Shown here piece by piece: positions 45,446 to 54,915 of a DNA stretch of 64,000 nucleotides. The DNA is taken from contig NZ_JQFA01000002.1 of the NCBI RefSeq assembly GCF_000763385.1, positions 3,100,001 through 3,164,000 of the forward strand, in the 5' to 3' direction. The notes beneath the pieces are model-generated. The model was not told the origin of the DNA and searched no databases. It worked only from the letters and a program-made list of their open reading frames with translations. The DNA comes from Leptolyngbya sp. KIOST-1 (GTDB lineage: Bacteria; Cyanobacteriota; Cyanobacteriia; Phormidesmidales; Phormidesmidaceae). The first letter of the stretch is position 1; each line of letters starts with the position of its first letter. A program made the position numbers and the translations under genes.

Positions 45446-47821
45446 TCATTCCTGGCGCAGCAGAAGGGAGTTAACCACCACCGCCACCGAGCTAAATGCC
45501 ATCATGCCGCCTGCGGCGGCGGGGGTCAGGCTGACTCCGGCGGTGGGGAGCAGCACCCCTGCAGCGAGGGGGATCGCCACCAGGTTGTAGGCAAAGGCCC
45601 AGGCCAGGTTTTGGCGAATTTTGTTAAACGTAGCGCGGCTGAGAGTGAGGGTTTCGAGCAGGGCGGAGAGTTGGTCGCCCATAAGAATGACGTCGGCGGT
45701 TTCCATGGCGATGTCGGTGCCGGAGTGGAGGCTGATGCCGACATCGGCTTGAGCCAGGGCTGGGGCATCGTTGATGCCGTCGCCCATCAGCGCTACGGTG
45801 TGGCCACTGTCTTGGAGCTGGCGGATCGCATCGACTTTGCCCTGGGGGGAAACTTCGGCGGTGACCTGGTCGGGGTTGAGGTGGATCTGGGCGGCGATCG
45901 CACCCGCCACTTCCTTTCTATCCCCCGTCAGCACCCGCACCTGTAGCCCCTGGTCTTGCAGGTCTTTGACTACGGCGGCGGCATCGGGGCGGAGCTGATC
46001 GGCGATCGCAACCAATCCCACCACCGCATCCCCCAGCGCCACATACACCACCGTCTGCCCCGCTTCCGCCCGGGCCTTGGCCTGATCTTGCACGTCGGCA
46101 TCCAACATCATTTCTCGCTCGATCATCCACTGCTGGTTGCCCAGGGCGCAGGGCTGTACGGTGTTTCGCCAGGTAACTTGAGCCGCGACGCCGAGACCGG
46201 GTTGAGTATCAAACTCATCGGCTTGCAGCAGATCCAGTTCTCGCGCTGCTGCTGCCTGGTGAATGGCCTTGGCCAGGGGGTGTTGGGTGCCGCTTTCAAC
46301 GGTGGCGGCCAGTTGCACAATGTCGGCCTCACTCAGGTCATCCGTCAGAGCTTGCACCTCGGTAACGGCGGGCTGGCCCAGGGTGAGGGTGCCCGTCTTG
46401 TCGAACACCACCGTGTCGAGGTGAGCAATGGTTTCGAGGCTGTCGCCGCCGCGCAGCAGCAGACCCCGCTCGGCCCCCAGACCCGAGCCGACCAGAATGG
46501 CGGTGGGGGTGGCGAGGCCCAGGGCGCAGGGGCAGGCGACGACCATGACGGCGATCGCCAATTTTAGACTCACCAGCAGTGTTGAAGAGGTGTAGGTCAT
46601 GGTGTGCCCCATGTGGGCCATACCCAGAGCCGAATGCATCACCTCTGGCCACTGGTGCAGACCGATGAAATACCAAAACAGGAATGTGAGGGTGGCTAAA
46701 GTCATCACCCCGTAGGTGAAGTAGCCCGAGATCACGTCCGCCAACCGCTGGATCGGGGCCTTGCGGCTCTGGGCGGTTTCCACCAGGCGAATCATTTGGG
46801 CCAGCACGGTATTCTGGCCGGTGCCCGTGACCTGGAGGGCGATCGCGCCACTCTGGTTCAGCGTGCCCGCCGTTACCCCGTCGCCAGGCTGCTTCAACAC
46901 CGGCATCGACTCGCCGGTCAGCATCGACTCATCCACGGTGCTCTGGCCCGAAACTATCGTGCCGTCGGCGGGCACTTTTTCGCCGGGCAGCACCTGCACC
47001 CACTCGCCCACCTGGAGGCAGCGGGCGGGCACTTCGACCCCGGTTTGGGCGATCCCAGCGGTGGCGGGGTTGGAGATCAGTCGGGCCACGGCAGGCTGGA
47101 GTTCGACCAGCGATCGCAGCGCGTCCGCCGCCCGGTACCGCGCCCGCTGCTCCAGGGTGCGGCCCAGCAAAATAAACGCCAGCAACATCACCGGCTCGTC
47201 AAAAAAGCACTCCCAGCCCAGGCCGGAGAACACCAGGGCTACCACGCTGGCCAGGTAGGCGCTGACGCTGCCCAGGGCCACCAGGGTATTCATGTTAGGG
47301 GTCAGCCGCCGCAACCCGGTCCAGCCATCCACCAAGATCGCTCGGGCCGGAAATGCCAGCGTCACCGTGGCCAGTACAGCGTGGAACCACAGGTCGCTGA
47401 GCACGGGAACGGTCAGCCAGCCGAAGTGGTTGAGGTGGCCAATGGCGGAGAGAACCAGGAGGGCGATCGCCACCCCCAGCCGCCGCCCCTGCTGCTGCTG
47501 TTCGGCCCGCTTAGCTTCGACCCAGGCCGTCAGGTCGTCGCCATCGCCATCGCTGGTTCTCGGCGTCGCCCCAAACCCCGCCTGGGCCACCTGCTCCGCC
47601 AGGTAGTCCGCCGTTACCGCGCCAATCTTTGTTTCGACTACCGCCACCTCCGTCACCAGGTTGACCGTCGCCGATCGCACCCCTTCTACCTGAGCCAGGC
47701 GATTTTCCACCGCCCGCACACATCCAGCGCACTTCATGCCGCTGATGTTGAGCACCACGGTTTGACTGGGCGATGGTTCTAAGGCGGCGGAATCGGCGGA
47801 TTGGGCAGGGAGAACTTGCAT
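45446..47821 (-). CDS. ctaA: Copper-transporting P1B ATPase (CtaA-type)
   Basis: 791 residues. One N-terminal metal-binding domain with [17 protein letters not shown], then eight predicted helices, the transport motif [20 protein letters not shown], phosphorylation [17 protein letters not shown] and the hinge [17 protein letters not shown]. The length matches CtaA (about 790), the plasma-membrane copper importer that feeds plastocyanin and cytochrome oxidase, better than the shorter PacS; this choice is inference. Seven GCGATCGC-like sites lie in the gene, as in the host. No copper chaperone is adjacent. Confidence 0.9.
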   Translation of the reverse strand: MQVLPAQSADSAALEPSPSQTVVLNISGMKCAGCVRAVENRLAQVEGVRSATVNLVTEVAVVETKIGAVTADYLAEQVAQAGFGATPRTSDGDGDDLTAWVEAKRAEQQQQGRRLGVAIALLVLSAIGHLNHFGWLTVPVLSDLWFHAVLATVTLAFPARAILVDGWTGLRRLTPNMNTLVALGSVSAYLASVVALVFSGLGWECFFDEPVMLLAFILLGRTLEQRARYRAADALRSLVELQPAVARLISNPATAGIAQTGVEVPARCLQVGEWVQVLPGEKVPADGTIVSGQSTVDESMLTGESMPVLKQPGDGVTAGTLNQSGAIALQVTGTGQNTVLAQMIRLVETAQSRKAPIQRLADVISGYFTYGVMTLATLTFLFWYFIGLHQWPEVMHSALGMAHMGHTMTYTSSTLLVSLKLAIAVMVVACPCALGLATPTAILVGSGLGAERGLLLRGGDSLETIAHLDTVVFDKTGTLTLGQPAVTEVQALTDDLSEADIVQLAATVESGTQHPLAKAIHQAAAARELDLLQADEFDTQPGLGVAAQVTWRNTVQPCALGNQQWMIEREMMLDADVQDQAKARAEAGQTVVYVALGDAVVGLVAIADQLRPDAAAVVKDLQDQGLQVRVLTGDRKEVAGAIAAQIHLNPDQVTAEVSPQGKVDAIRQLQDSGHTVALMGDGINDAPALAQADVGISLHSGTDIAMETADVILMGDQLSALLETLTLSRATFNKIRQNLAWAFAYNLVAIPLAAGVLLPTAGVSLTPAAAGGMMAFSSVAVVVNSLLLRQE

Positions 47822-48246
47822 GGGGCGAAACGCTAGGTGCAGCAGTAGATCTAGCCTACCAAGCCCTTTTGACCTGTAGGCATCGGCTGATTGAGCTAAA
47901 AAACTATTTTGGCGCTAAATCGTTCGTCCTCTGCCAGGACAAAGCTATCCCTAAAAACCCTAAAAAATCAGGTGTTTGGAACCCTCGGCTACGCTCAGCT
48001 ATGGCTCAAAAATCTCTGCCGCTGTAGCCCCGCGCAGGCTCCAGAAATTTGGGCAATGCTCACAAAGATCATAGAATCCAGTCATGGCCTCTACCTATAG
48101 GCATAGGGATATACCCCCAGGTAGATGCCTACGTAGCTCTGTATACATAGAATTGCTACGTAATGTAACGATCTCTGTTGGAGTTTACACAGCAGCCGTC
48201 CCGCGCGCATTGCCAAAAGCAAACAAGCCAGGAGCAACAAGCCATA
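47822..48246. promoter_or_regulatory. ggpS upstream region with paired TACGTA boxes
   Basis: 425 bp between divergent ctaA and ggpS. An inverted pair TACGTAGC (48130-48137) and GCTACGTA (48155-48162), spaced by 17 bp, with TATACAT between them (48142-48148), lies about 90-120 bp before the ggpS start. It looks like an operator straddling a promoter. AGGAG about 12 nt before the ATG is the ribosome site. No gene is seen. Confidence 0.5.
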
Positions 48247-49761
48247 ATGAAATCCTCTTTAGTCATTCTCTATCACCGCGAACCCTACGACGAGGTCGTT
48301 GAAAACGGCAAAACCGTCTATCGCGAGAAAAAAAGTCCCAACGGCATTGTGCCGACCCTAAAAAGTTTTTTTGCCAACGCCGACAGCAGCACCTGGGTCG
48401 CCTGGAAGCAGGTGGCCGAAGATAAGCAAGAGAGCTTTGACGACCGCGTAACCATGGAAGGCTGGAGCGATCGCGCCGTCATCCGCCGCATTCCCCTCAG
48501 CGCTGAGCGGGTCAAAGATTTTTACTACATCACCGCCAAAGAGGCGATCTGGCCCATCCTCCACTCCTTCCCCGAGCACTTCACCTACGAAAGCTCCGAC
48601 TGGGAAAACTTCAAGTACATCAACAAGCTGTTTGCCGAAGCCGCCTGCGAAGAGGCTGCCGACGACGCCCTGATCTGGATTCACGACTACAACCTGTGGC
48701 TGACGCCCTTCTACATTCGGCAAAAAATGCCCCATGTGAAGATCGCCTTCTTCCACCACACCCCCTTCCCCGCCGCCGATGTGTTCAACATTCTGCACTG
48801 GCGCGAGGCGATCGTTGACAGCCTGCTCTGCTGCGACCTGTGCGGTTTCCACATCCCCCGCTACGTCGAAAACTTCGTCTCCGCCGCCCGCAGCCTGCGC
48901 GATGTCAATATTGTTGAGCGCAAGCCCGTGCCCGAGGCCTTTACCCCCTTCGGCACCGCCCTGGCCGAACCCGACATGACTACCCGGCTCGAATACAAAG
49001 GCCGCGTGGTCAATGTAGACGCCTTCCCCGTGGGCACCAACCCCGGCTACATCCACGAGATGGTCAACAAGCCCTCGGTGCAGCAGCGCGTGGCCGAAAT
49101 TCGCAACGACCTGGGCGACAACAAGATCATCGTCTCGGCGGGCCGGGTTGACTACGTGAAGGGCGCGAAAGAAATGCTGCTCTGCTTCGAGCGGCTGCTG
49201 GAGCGCCGCCCCGAGCTGCGCGGCAAGGTTAACTTGATTATGACCGCCGTCAAAGCCGCCGCCGGTATGCGGGTCTACCGCACCGCCCAGAGCGAAATCG
49301 AGCAGCTGGTGGGGCAGATCAACGGCAAATACTCCACCCTCACCTGGAACGCCATTCAGCTCTTTACCGAGCCGATTCCCTTTGACGACCTGATGGCGCT
49401 GTACAAAACCGCCGACATCGCCTGGATTCCGCCCCTGCGCGATGGCCTCAACCTGGTGGCTAAAGAATACATCGCGGCCCACGGCGGCGAAGATGGGGTG
49501 CTGGTGCTCTCTGAGTTCACCGGCTCGGCGGTGGAGCTGCCCGATGCTATTCTCACCAATCCCTACTCCGACCAGAACATGGACGATTGCATTGACCAGG
49601 CCCTGGCGATGTCGCCCGAGGAGCAGCGTCGCCGCATGACCACCATGCACAACGCCATCACCCAGTACGACGTGCAGCAGTGGGCCAACCACATGTTTAG
49701 GGAAGCCAATGCGATCGACATTGCGGAACCAGAAGGTGAACGGGAACTGGCGATCGCCTGA
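48247..49761 (+). CDS. ggpS: Glucosylglycerol-phosphate synthase
   Basis: 504 residues from the ATG at 48247; upstream in-frame codons have no coding look. Joins ADP-glucose and glycerol-3-phosphate to glucosylglycerol phosphate, the key step of the main compatible solute of moderately salt-tolerant cyanobacteria. GT20 fold: IWIHDYNLWLTPFYIRQKMP, AFFHHTPFPAADVFNILHWR, SAGRVDYVKGAKEMLLCFE and LRDGLNLVAKEYIAAHGG. SLVILYHREPYDEV and the C-terminal region match GgpS rather than OtsA. glpD and gpsA follow in the same direction and probably supply or consume glycerol-3-phosphate. The phosphatase GgpP is not in the window. Confidence 0.93.
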   Translation: MKSSLVILYHREPYDEVVENGKTVYREKKSPNGIVPTLKSFFANADSSTWVAWKQVAEDKQESFDDRVTMEGWSDRAVIRRIPLSAERVKDFYYITAKEAIWPILHSFPEHFTYESSDWENFKYINKLFAEAACEEAADDALIWIHDYNLWLTPFYIRQKMPHVKIAFFHHTPFPAADVFNILHWREAIVDSLLCCDLCGFHIPRYVENFVSAARSLRDVNIVERKPVPEAFTPFGTALAEPDMTTRLEYKGRVVNVDAFPVGTNPGYIHEMVNKPSVQQRVAEIRNDLGDNKIIVSAGRVDYVKGAKEMLLCFERLLERRPELRGKVNLIMTAVKAAAGMRVYRTAQSEIEQLVGQINGKYSTLTWNAIQLFTEPIPFDDLMALYKTADIAWIPPLRDGLNLVAKEYIAAHGGEDGVLVLSEFTGSAVELPDAILTNPYSDQNMDDCIDQALAMSPEEQRRRMTTMHNAITQYDVQQWANHMFREANAIDIAEPEGERELAIA

Positions 49762-50160
49762 CCTGTTCCAGATCCCAGGGTGATCCCAGGCTTTAGATCC
49801 CAGGGTTCTTCCCCAGATCTATCGGTCGCACCCACTGCCTCCGCAAAACCCTGGGATCTCCTCGCGCTATTGGACAGCCCCCTGTGTAGGAGGATCTCAA
49901 CCCACCCAAGTTAAGACCTGTAGCTGAGGCGATCGCCACCCCTGGCCAATCAAAGCTGACTATACCCATGGCTATAGCGCCCAGTGGGTGGCGGGCAGTG
50001 CCCACCCTACCGTGGCTTTTTACCTCAGATCTCGCCTGAAGCCGATGCGTTAGGCTGCCAAGAGAAAGCATGCTGTCAGCAGTTGGGTCGTGCCAGTGCT
50101 GCGCCCAACGGTCTTAGTCCCTGTTTTCTCGCCCCCGTAAACCCCGACCTCCTCACTCCC
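49762..50160. repeat. GATCCCAGG repeats and long stem between ggpS and glpD
   Basis: Three direct copies of GATCCCAGG (49771, 49782, 49796) and a 13-bp perfect inverted pair AGATCCCAGGGTT (49795-49807) with AACCCTGGGATCT (49847-49859). No T run follows. The rest of the 399 bp shows no gene; TGGGTGGCGGGCAGTGCCCACCC at 49984-50006 is a second small hairpin. Confidence 0.6.
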
Positions 50161-51834
50161 ATGCGTAACTTGCAACCCCTCACCACCCAACCCTTCGACC
50201 TGATCGTCATCGGCGGCGGCATCAACGGTGCCGCCACCGCACGGGACGGGGCCCTGCGCGGGCTGCGTACCCTGCTAGTTGAGAAAGGCGACTTTGGGAG
50301 CGGCACCACCAGCTGGTCGAGCCGCCTGATCCACGGGGGCTTGCGGTACCTGGAGTACTTCGAGTTTCACCTGGTGCGGGAGTCCCTGCACGAGCGGGAG
50401 GTGCTGCTGCGGCAAGCGCCCCACCTGGCCAAGCCCCTGCAAATGACGATTCCCATCTACCGCAGCGGCTCGCGCAGCTACCGCATCATTCAGGTGGGCA
50501 TGGTGCTCTACGACGTGCTCAGCTACGACAAGTCGCTGCCCAACCACCGCATGCTGTCGCGCCCCAAGACCCGGCAGCTGTTTCGCGCCGTAGATGCCGA
50601 CGACCTGGCCGGAGCCGCCCAGTACTACGACGCCCAGGCTGAGCACGCCGAGCGCCTCTGCTTTGAAAATGTCCTCGACGCTCAGCAGGCTGGGGCCACG
50701 GTTTTGAACTACGCCCAGGTGGAGGATATTCAGCTGCGAGATCGCCGGATTACCGGGTTGACCTGCCGCGATCTGCTCAGCGACGACACTTTTGAGGTGG
50801 CCACCCACGAGCAAACCGTGGTGGTCAATACCTCTGGCCCCTGGGTCGACGAGGTGTGTGGCCTCAGCAACTCCCCCGTCAGCCGGGGGCAAAAAATTGG
50901 CGGCACCAAGGGCAGCCACATCATCGTCGATGCCTTTCCCGGCGCGCCCAGCTCCGCCCTCTATGTGGAGGCCAAGTCTGACGGTCGGCCCTTCTTCATT
51001 ATCCCCTGGCTGGGCCAGTACCTGATCGGCACCACCGACGAGCGCTACAGCGGTGCCCTGGACAATATCAAGGCCGACGACGCCGAAATTGACTACCTGC
51101 TGAAGGAAACCAACGCGGTGCTGCCCGCCGCCCACCTCACCCGCCAGGACGTGCGCTTTACCTATGCTGGGGTGCGCCCCCTGCCCTACGCCGAGGGCAA
51201 AAAAGCGGGCAGCATCAGCCGCGCCCACATTCTCCACGACCACAGCCAGGAAGGGGCCACCAACCTGATCTCGCTGATTGGCGGCAAACTCACCACCCAT
51301 CGCCAGGTGGGCGAAGAGTTTGTCGATGCGGTTTTCCGCAAGCGGGGTGAGGCGGTGCCCCCCTGCCCTACCCACCAGCGATCGCTGCCCGGAGCCCTTT
51401 TGCTAGACGATCGCCGCGTTGGCCAGTGGCACGATCGCTATCGCCACCGCATTCACACCGCCGTCCTCGACCACCTGATCGGCATCTACGGCGCTCGCAC
51501 CGGCGACCTGCTGGCCCTGGTGGATGAGCACCCCGCCCTGGTCGAGCCCATCGTCGACTACGCCCACGACATCCAGGCCCAAATCGTCTTTGCCGTCCAG
51601 AGCGAAATGGCCTATACCTTTGTCGACATCCTGCGCCGCCGCACCACGGTGGCCATGCACCGCAACTACGGCTTTGATGCGCTCCCCGTAGTGGCTCAGG
51701 TGCTGGGCGAGTACTGTGGGTGGAGCGAGGAGCAGTGCGATCGCAATATCCGCGATTACCACCAGTTTATGGAGACCAACTGCATCCCTGACTACGCCAT
51801 GGGGCAGGAGAGCCCGTTGCTACAAACCGCTTGA
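50161..51834 (+). CDS. glpD: FAD-dependent glycerol-3-phosphate dehydrogenase
   Basis: 557 residues from the ATG at 50161. DLIVIGGGINGAATARDGALRGL is the FAD-binding start, followed by DFGSGTTSWSSRLIHGGLRYLE, the GlpD signature, and FVTYAGVRPL-like RFTYAGVRPLPY. The C-terminal DAO_C domain is present (RSLPGALLLDDRR to MAYTFVDILRRRTTVAM). It oxidises glycerol-3-phosphate to dihydroxyacetone phosphate, passing electrons to quinone. With ggpS upstream and gpsA downstream it sets the glycerol-3-phosphate pool for osmolyte and lipid synthesis. In Synechocystis glpD is also linked to glucosylglycerol turnover. Confidence 0.93.
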   Translation: MRNLQPLTTQPFDLIVIGGGINGAATARDGALRGLRTLLVEKGDFGSGTTSWSSRLIHGGLRYLEYFEFHLVRESLHEREVLLRQAPHLAKPLQMTIPIYRSGSRSYRIIQVGMVLYDVLSYDKSLPNHRMLSRPKTRQLFRAVDADDLAGAAQYYDAQAEHAERLCFENVLDAQQAGATVLNYAQVEDIQLRDRRITGLTCRDLLSDDTFEVATHEQTVVVNTSGPWVDEVCGLSNSPVSRGQKIGGTKGSHIIVDAFPGAPSSALYVEAKSDGRPFFIIPWLGQYLIGTTDERYSGALDNIKADDAEIDYLLKETNAVLPAAHLTRQDVRFTYAGVRPLPYAEGKKAGSISRAHILHDHSQEGATNLISLIGGKLTTHRQVGEEFVDAVFRKRGEAVPPCPTHQRSLPGALLLDDRRVGQWHDRYRHRIHTAVLDHLIGIYGARTGDLLALVDEHPALVEPIVDYAHDIQAQIVFAVQSEMAYTFVDILRRRTTVAMHRNYGFDALPVVAQVLGEYCGWSEEQCDRNIRDYHQFMETNCIPDYAMGQESPLLQTA

Positions 51835-51880
51835 AGAGAGTAGGGGTAGGGAGTAGGGAGTAAGCAATTCATTTACACTA

Positions 51881-51938
51881 CCCCTCCCACCCATCCACCC
51901 CCGACCCCCCACCCGTCCACCCCTTACCCACCCACTCC
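51881..51938. repeat. C-rich heptad repeat before gpsA
   Basis: CCCCTCCCACCCATCC-type units fill the space up to the gpsA start; a G-rich counterpart, GTAGGGGTAGGGAGTAGGGAG, lies at 51840-51860 just after the glpD stop, so the two could fold into one stem. Confidence 0.78.
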
Positions 51939-51939
51939 C

Positions 51940-52929
51940 ATGCTCGCCACCCCCACCCTCGCCCAGGTCTTTGAAGACTACAAACATCGCCAGATCACCC
52001 TCACCATCCTCGGCTCCGGTGCCTGGGGCAAAGCCCTGGCCCACATTGCCAACAGCAATGGCCATACGGTGCGGGTATGGTCGCGCAGCGGCGATCTTTC
52101 CCTGGAGGATGCCGTCGCTGGGGCTGAGGTGATCATGTCGGCCATCTCGATGAAGGGGGTGCCGGAGCTGGTGCAGCGGCTGCGGGGGCTAAACATTCCT
52201 GAAACCACCATATTTGTGACCGCCACCAAGGGCCTGGATCCTGAGACAACCCTTACCCCTTCGGTGATTTTTCAGCAAGCGTTTCCGCACCACGCGGTGG
52301 CCGTACTCTCAGGCCCCAATCTCTCAAAAGAAATTGAGGCGGGGCTGCCCGCCGCTACGGTAATCGCCTGCGCCAATGAAACCGCTGCTGAGGCGGTGCA
52401 GCACCTGTTTGCAGGGGAAAACTTTCGCACCTACCGCAGCAGCGACCCCCTGGGGGCCGAGCTGGGCGGCACGCTCAAGAACGTGATTGCGATCGCCGTC
52501 GGGGTCTGCGAAGGGCTGGAGCTGGGTTCAAACGCGCGATCGGCGCTGATCACCCGCGCCCTGCCCGAGGTGATGCGGATCGGCACCCACCTGGGCGGCC
52601 AGCCCGAAACCTTTTTGGGCCTCTCGGGGCTGGGTGACATGCTCGCCACCTGCACCAGTGCCCTCAGCCGCAACTATCGCGTCGGCTACGGTCTGGCTCA
52701 GAGCAAGCCCCTGGAGCAAATTTTGGCGGAACTGGGCAGCACCGCTGAGGGGGTCAACACCGCCTACGTGCTCCACGACATTGCCCAGCGCGAGCAAATT
52801 TCGGTGCCGATCGCCCAGCAGGTGTACCTGTTGCTCAAGGGTGACATTTCTGCCGAAGAAGCGGTCGCCGCCCTAATGGAGCGCAAGCTCAAGGCCGAAG
52901 ACTATCAAGAAATTTTGCAGTGCGATTGA
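51940..52929 (+). CDS. gpsA: NAD(P)-dependent glycerol-3-phosphate dehydrogenase
   Basis: 329 residues. Makes glycerol-3-phosphate from dihydroxyacetone phosphate. Begins with an extra 17 residues, then LTILGSGAWGKALAHIANSNG (NAD loop), AVLSGPNLSKEIEAGLPAA, GTLKNVIAIAVGVCEGLELG (catalytic Lys) and FLGLSGLGDMLATCTSALSRN. Lies 105 bp after glpD. Opposite direction to GlpD chemically, so the pair can buffer the substrate of GgpS. Confidence 0.95.
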   Translation: MLATPTLAQVFEDYKHRQITLTILGSGAWGKALAHIANSNGHTVRVWSRSGDLSLEDAVAGAEVIMSAISMKGVPELVQRLRGLNIPETTIFVTATKGLDPETTLTPSVIFQQAFPHHAVAVLSGPNLSKEIEAGLPAATVIACANETAAEAVQHLFAGENFRTYRSSDPLGAELGGTLKNVIAIAVGVCEGLELGSNARSALITRALPEVMRIGTHLGGQPETFLGLSGLGDMLATCTSALSRNYRVGYGLAQSKPLEQILAELGSTAEGVNTAYVLHDIAQREQISVPIAQQVYLLLKGDISAEEAVAALMERKLKAEDYQEILQCD

Positions 52930-53036
52930 GCAGCCAGCCATTGCTAAACGTTGTTTGTTGCTCCTTTGGCAATGGTAAGTGCTGTACTTGCTAGACTTGT
53001 GCTGTTGAATATCTTGGTGTCTTGCAGGGCTGCAGA

Positions 53037-53297
53037 GTGCAATTTGAGTATGATGTTAATAAGAGTCGAAGCAACCTAGCTAAACACGGCATTGACTTTG
53101 AAACAGCTAAGTTACTCTGGCGCGATCAATACCGGGTGGAGTTAGAGGCTACATCAAACGTGGAACCCCGTTCTTTGGTGATTGGCGCGATTGAGGGGAA
53201 GATCTGATCTGCAATTATTACCTATCGAGGGGCAAGTATTCGGATTATTTCTGTTCGTCGTTCTCGTGACAATGAGGTATTTCTCTATGAACGCTGA
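53037..53297 (+). pseudogene. brnT toxin with premature stop
   Basis: From the GTG at 53037 the frame reads MQFEYDVNKSRSNLAKHGID and VIGAIEGKI, then a TGA at 53205-53207, then continues in the same frame SAIITYRGASIRIISVRR and NEVFLYER to a TGA at 53295-53297. The whole matches BrnT (KHGIxF...IRIISxRR...E..Y). The TGA sits where Trp or another residue is expected, so a single base change (for example TGG to TGA) disabled the toxin. The end overlaps brnA by 11 bp as in intact brnTA operons. Confidence 0.82.
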
Positions 53298-53529
53298 AGA
53301 CCTAGATCACAAGTTTGACGAAGGCGAAGACGTTCTAGAGTATTTTGATCTTTCTACCCTTAGACGGCCTGGACTAGAGCCTCAAGCCATTGAAATTACT
53401 TTTCCTCAGTGGATGTTAGCTGCCTTAGATAAGGAAGCCAGGCGTTTAGGCGTGCAGCGCGAGGCTATCATTAAGCTTTGGTTGGCAGAACGTTTAGATG
53501 CAACCCTCGCTATCAAAACAGAAGCATAA
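53287..53529 (+). CDS. brnA: BrnA-type antitoxin
   Basis: 80 residues from [40 protein letters not shown] and [28 protein letters not shown] form the ribbon-helix-helix DNA-binding part of BrnA (COG3514). It neutralises BrnT and represses the operon. Here it appears intact although its toxin is broken, a stage seen when a TA system decays. DUF188 gene follows 4 bp downstream. Confidence 0.82.
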   Translation: MNAEDLDHKFDEGEDVLEYFDLSTLRRPGLEPQAIEITFPQWMLAALDKEARRLGVQREAIIKLWLAERLDATLAIKTEA

Positions 53530-53533
53530 AACT

Positions 53534-53989
53534 ATGCAGATCTGGGTTGATGCTGACGCTTGCCCGAATGTGATTAAAGAGATTCTGTTTCGGGCTGCTA
53601 AGCGTGTGCAGGTGAAAACCACGCTGGTGGCAAACCAGGAACTGCAAATTCCTGGGTCTGACTACATTGAGGCAGTGCAGGTGCGATCGGGCCTAGATGT
53701 GGCCGACAACTACATTGCCCAGCAGCTACAGCCTGGCGATTTGGTGGTTACGGCAGATATTCCCTTGGCGGCAGATGCGATTGCAAAGGGAGCCTATGCC
53801 CTCAACCCGCGCGGCGAATTTTACGACCAGGGCAACATTCGCGAGCGCCTATCGATGCGAAATTTTTTAGATGAACTCCGCAGCGGCGGGGTAGAAACCG
53901 GTGGGCCGCGACCGTTTAGCCAGCGCGATACCGAAGCCTTTGCCAACCAACTCGATCGCTTTTTGACAAGGCAAAAACATCAGCTTTAG
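53534..53989 (+). CDS. YaiI/YqxD family (DUF188) protein
   Basis: 151 residues from the ATG at 53534; an upstream start would overlap brn[23 protein letters not shown] is the family start (PIN-like Asp residues), with [36 protein letters not shown] and [20 protein letters not shown]188 proteins are a PIN-like nuclease group of unknown function. GC content is closer to the core genome than brnTA. Possibly co-transcribed with brnA. Confidence 0.9.
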   Translation: MQIWVDADACPNVIKEILFRAAKRVQVKTTLVANQELQIPGSDYIEAVQVRSGLDVADNYIAQQLQPGDLVVTADIPLAADAIAKGAYALNPRGEFYDQGNIRERLSMRNFLDELRSGGVETGGPRPFSQRDTEAFANQLDRFLTRQKHQL

Positions 53990-54034
53990 GGTTGGTCGAA
54001 CTCTAGCTTCTTCGGTTTATAAGTACGGGTAGTT

Positions 54035-54400
54035 TTAAGAAGCTTGCTGATTTTGCCAGCGCTCTTGCAGCTTTGTCATCCAAGCACGGGTGCCAAACAC
54101 TCCATTGAGCAGCCCTGATACAGTAAAATCGGCATCTAGCTTTTCCCAATGCAACCCTGTGCCACTAGGTGTAACTTCTACCATAGCTAAGTCTTCTGGT
54201 GCAGCACCACTTAACCCTTGAGCGATATCAGGGGGAAAACTAAAAATGGCTCCATTATTTAATCGCACCATGATCGATCGGTTCTGTGCATCGTAACTGG
54301 CGTCTATTGCCCGTGGCTCTACTCTAGCTGCTTGTACCGCAGTATCTCTAGCTCTTCGGAGATCTGCCAAAAACTGAGCTTCATCTATTTGATCAACCAT
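54035..54400 (-). CDS. DUF2442 domain protein
   Basis: 121 residues from the ATG at 54400. VEPRAIDASYDAQNRSIMVRLNNGAIFSFPPDIAQGL and GTGLHWEKLDADFTVSGLLNGVFGTRAWM match DUF2442. It overlaps the preceding DUF4160 gene by 8 bp. This two-gene arrangement is common in cyanobacteria and other bacteria and is suspected to be a toxin-antitoxin-like pair; the role of either protein is not established. Confidence 0.88.
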   Translation of the reverse strand: MVDQIDEAQFLADLRRARDTAVQAARVEPRAIDASYDAQNRSIMVRLNNGAIFSFPPDIAQGLSGAAPEDLAMVEVTPSGTGLHWEKLDADFTVSGLLNGVFGTRAWMTKLQERWQNQQAS

Positions 54401-54635
54401 GAATCTCCATCCAACGCTGTAATAACTCAACTTGGTGCTCAAAAACGATCTCTAGCGCTTTTCTAGCATCTTTATTACTCATATCGTACAGTTCTACGAG
54501 TTTAGGATTAGCTAAGCTGTCTCCCAGGTCTATCTTGGCTTCGCCACCGCCCTTAAAAACATGAACATGGGCTGGAATGTGGTCATCGGAATAGATGCGA
54601 AAGCTAAACCCGTCTTTTCTTAGAACCGTTGGCAT
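54393..54635 (-). CDS. DUF4160 domain protein
   Basis: 80 residues. MPTVLRKDGFSFRIYSDDHIPAHVHV, then KGGGEAKIDLGD and KDARKALEIVFEHQVELLQRWMEIHG: the DUF4160 pattern, with the HVHV histidines conserved in the family. First gene of the DUF4160-DUF2442 operon. Lower GC than neighbours. Suspected TA-like partner of the DUF2442 protein. Confidence 0.88.
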   Translation of the reverse strand: MPTVLRKDGFSFRIYSDDHIPAHVHVFKGGGEAKIDLGDSLANPKLVELYDMSNKDARKALEIVFEHQVELLQRWMEIHG

Positions 54636-54846
54636 AGCTTCATAGTACGAAATTTGCCTTGTAATTTGCTTGTCCTGTCATAGCTTCTTATCAATACGGT
54701 TGAGCTTTTAGAGCATATTTAGTACATTATTTCTTGCGGGGAATGGTTTAGGCGGGGAATGAGAGAGCTGGTACCTCTCCCAAACCCCTAATCATTCCGG
54801 ACTTATCGTAGCTAAGCCGAAATGCCTGAACCTATTTTAGGTCAAG

Positions 54847-54906
54847 CCTTCGGTACGGCACCCTTACGGGATGCCCTAGGCGGTTCCCCGTTTTCTTTAC
54901 CGAAGG
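54847..54906 (+). promoter_or_regulatory. Structured leader that can cover the ribosome site
   Basis: CCTTCGGTA (54847-54855) pairs perfectly with TACCGAAGG (54898-54906), and the right arm contains GAAGG, the ribosome site 9 nt before the ATG at 54916. Between them GGCACCC/GGATGCC (54857-54875) forms a second stem with one mismatch, and GGCGG/CCCCG repeats lie nearby. The layout is that of a cis-regulatory RNA. Confidence 0.6.
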
Positions 54907-54915
54907 TGAACACCC

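Noticed and set aside
45446-47821. PacS (thylakoid copper exporter) as the identity of the P1B ATPase
   Set aside because: The length of 791 and the single front metal-binding domain fit CtaA better, though motifs alone cannot exclude PacS.
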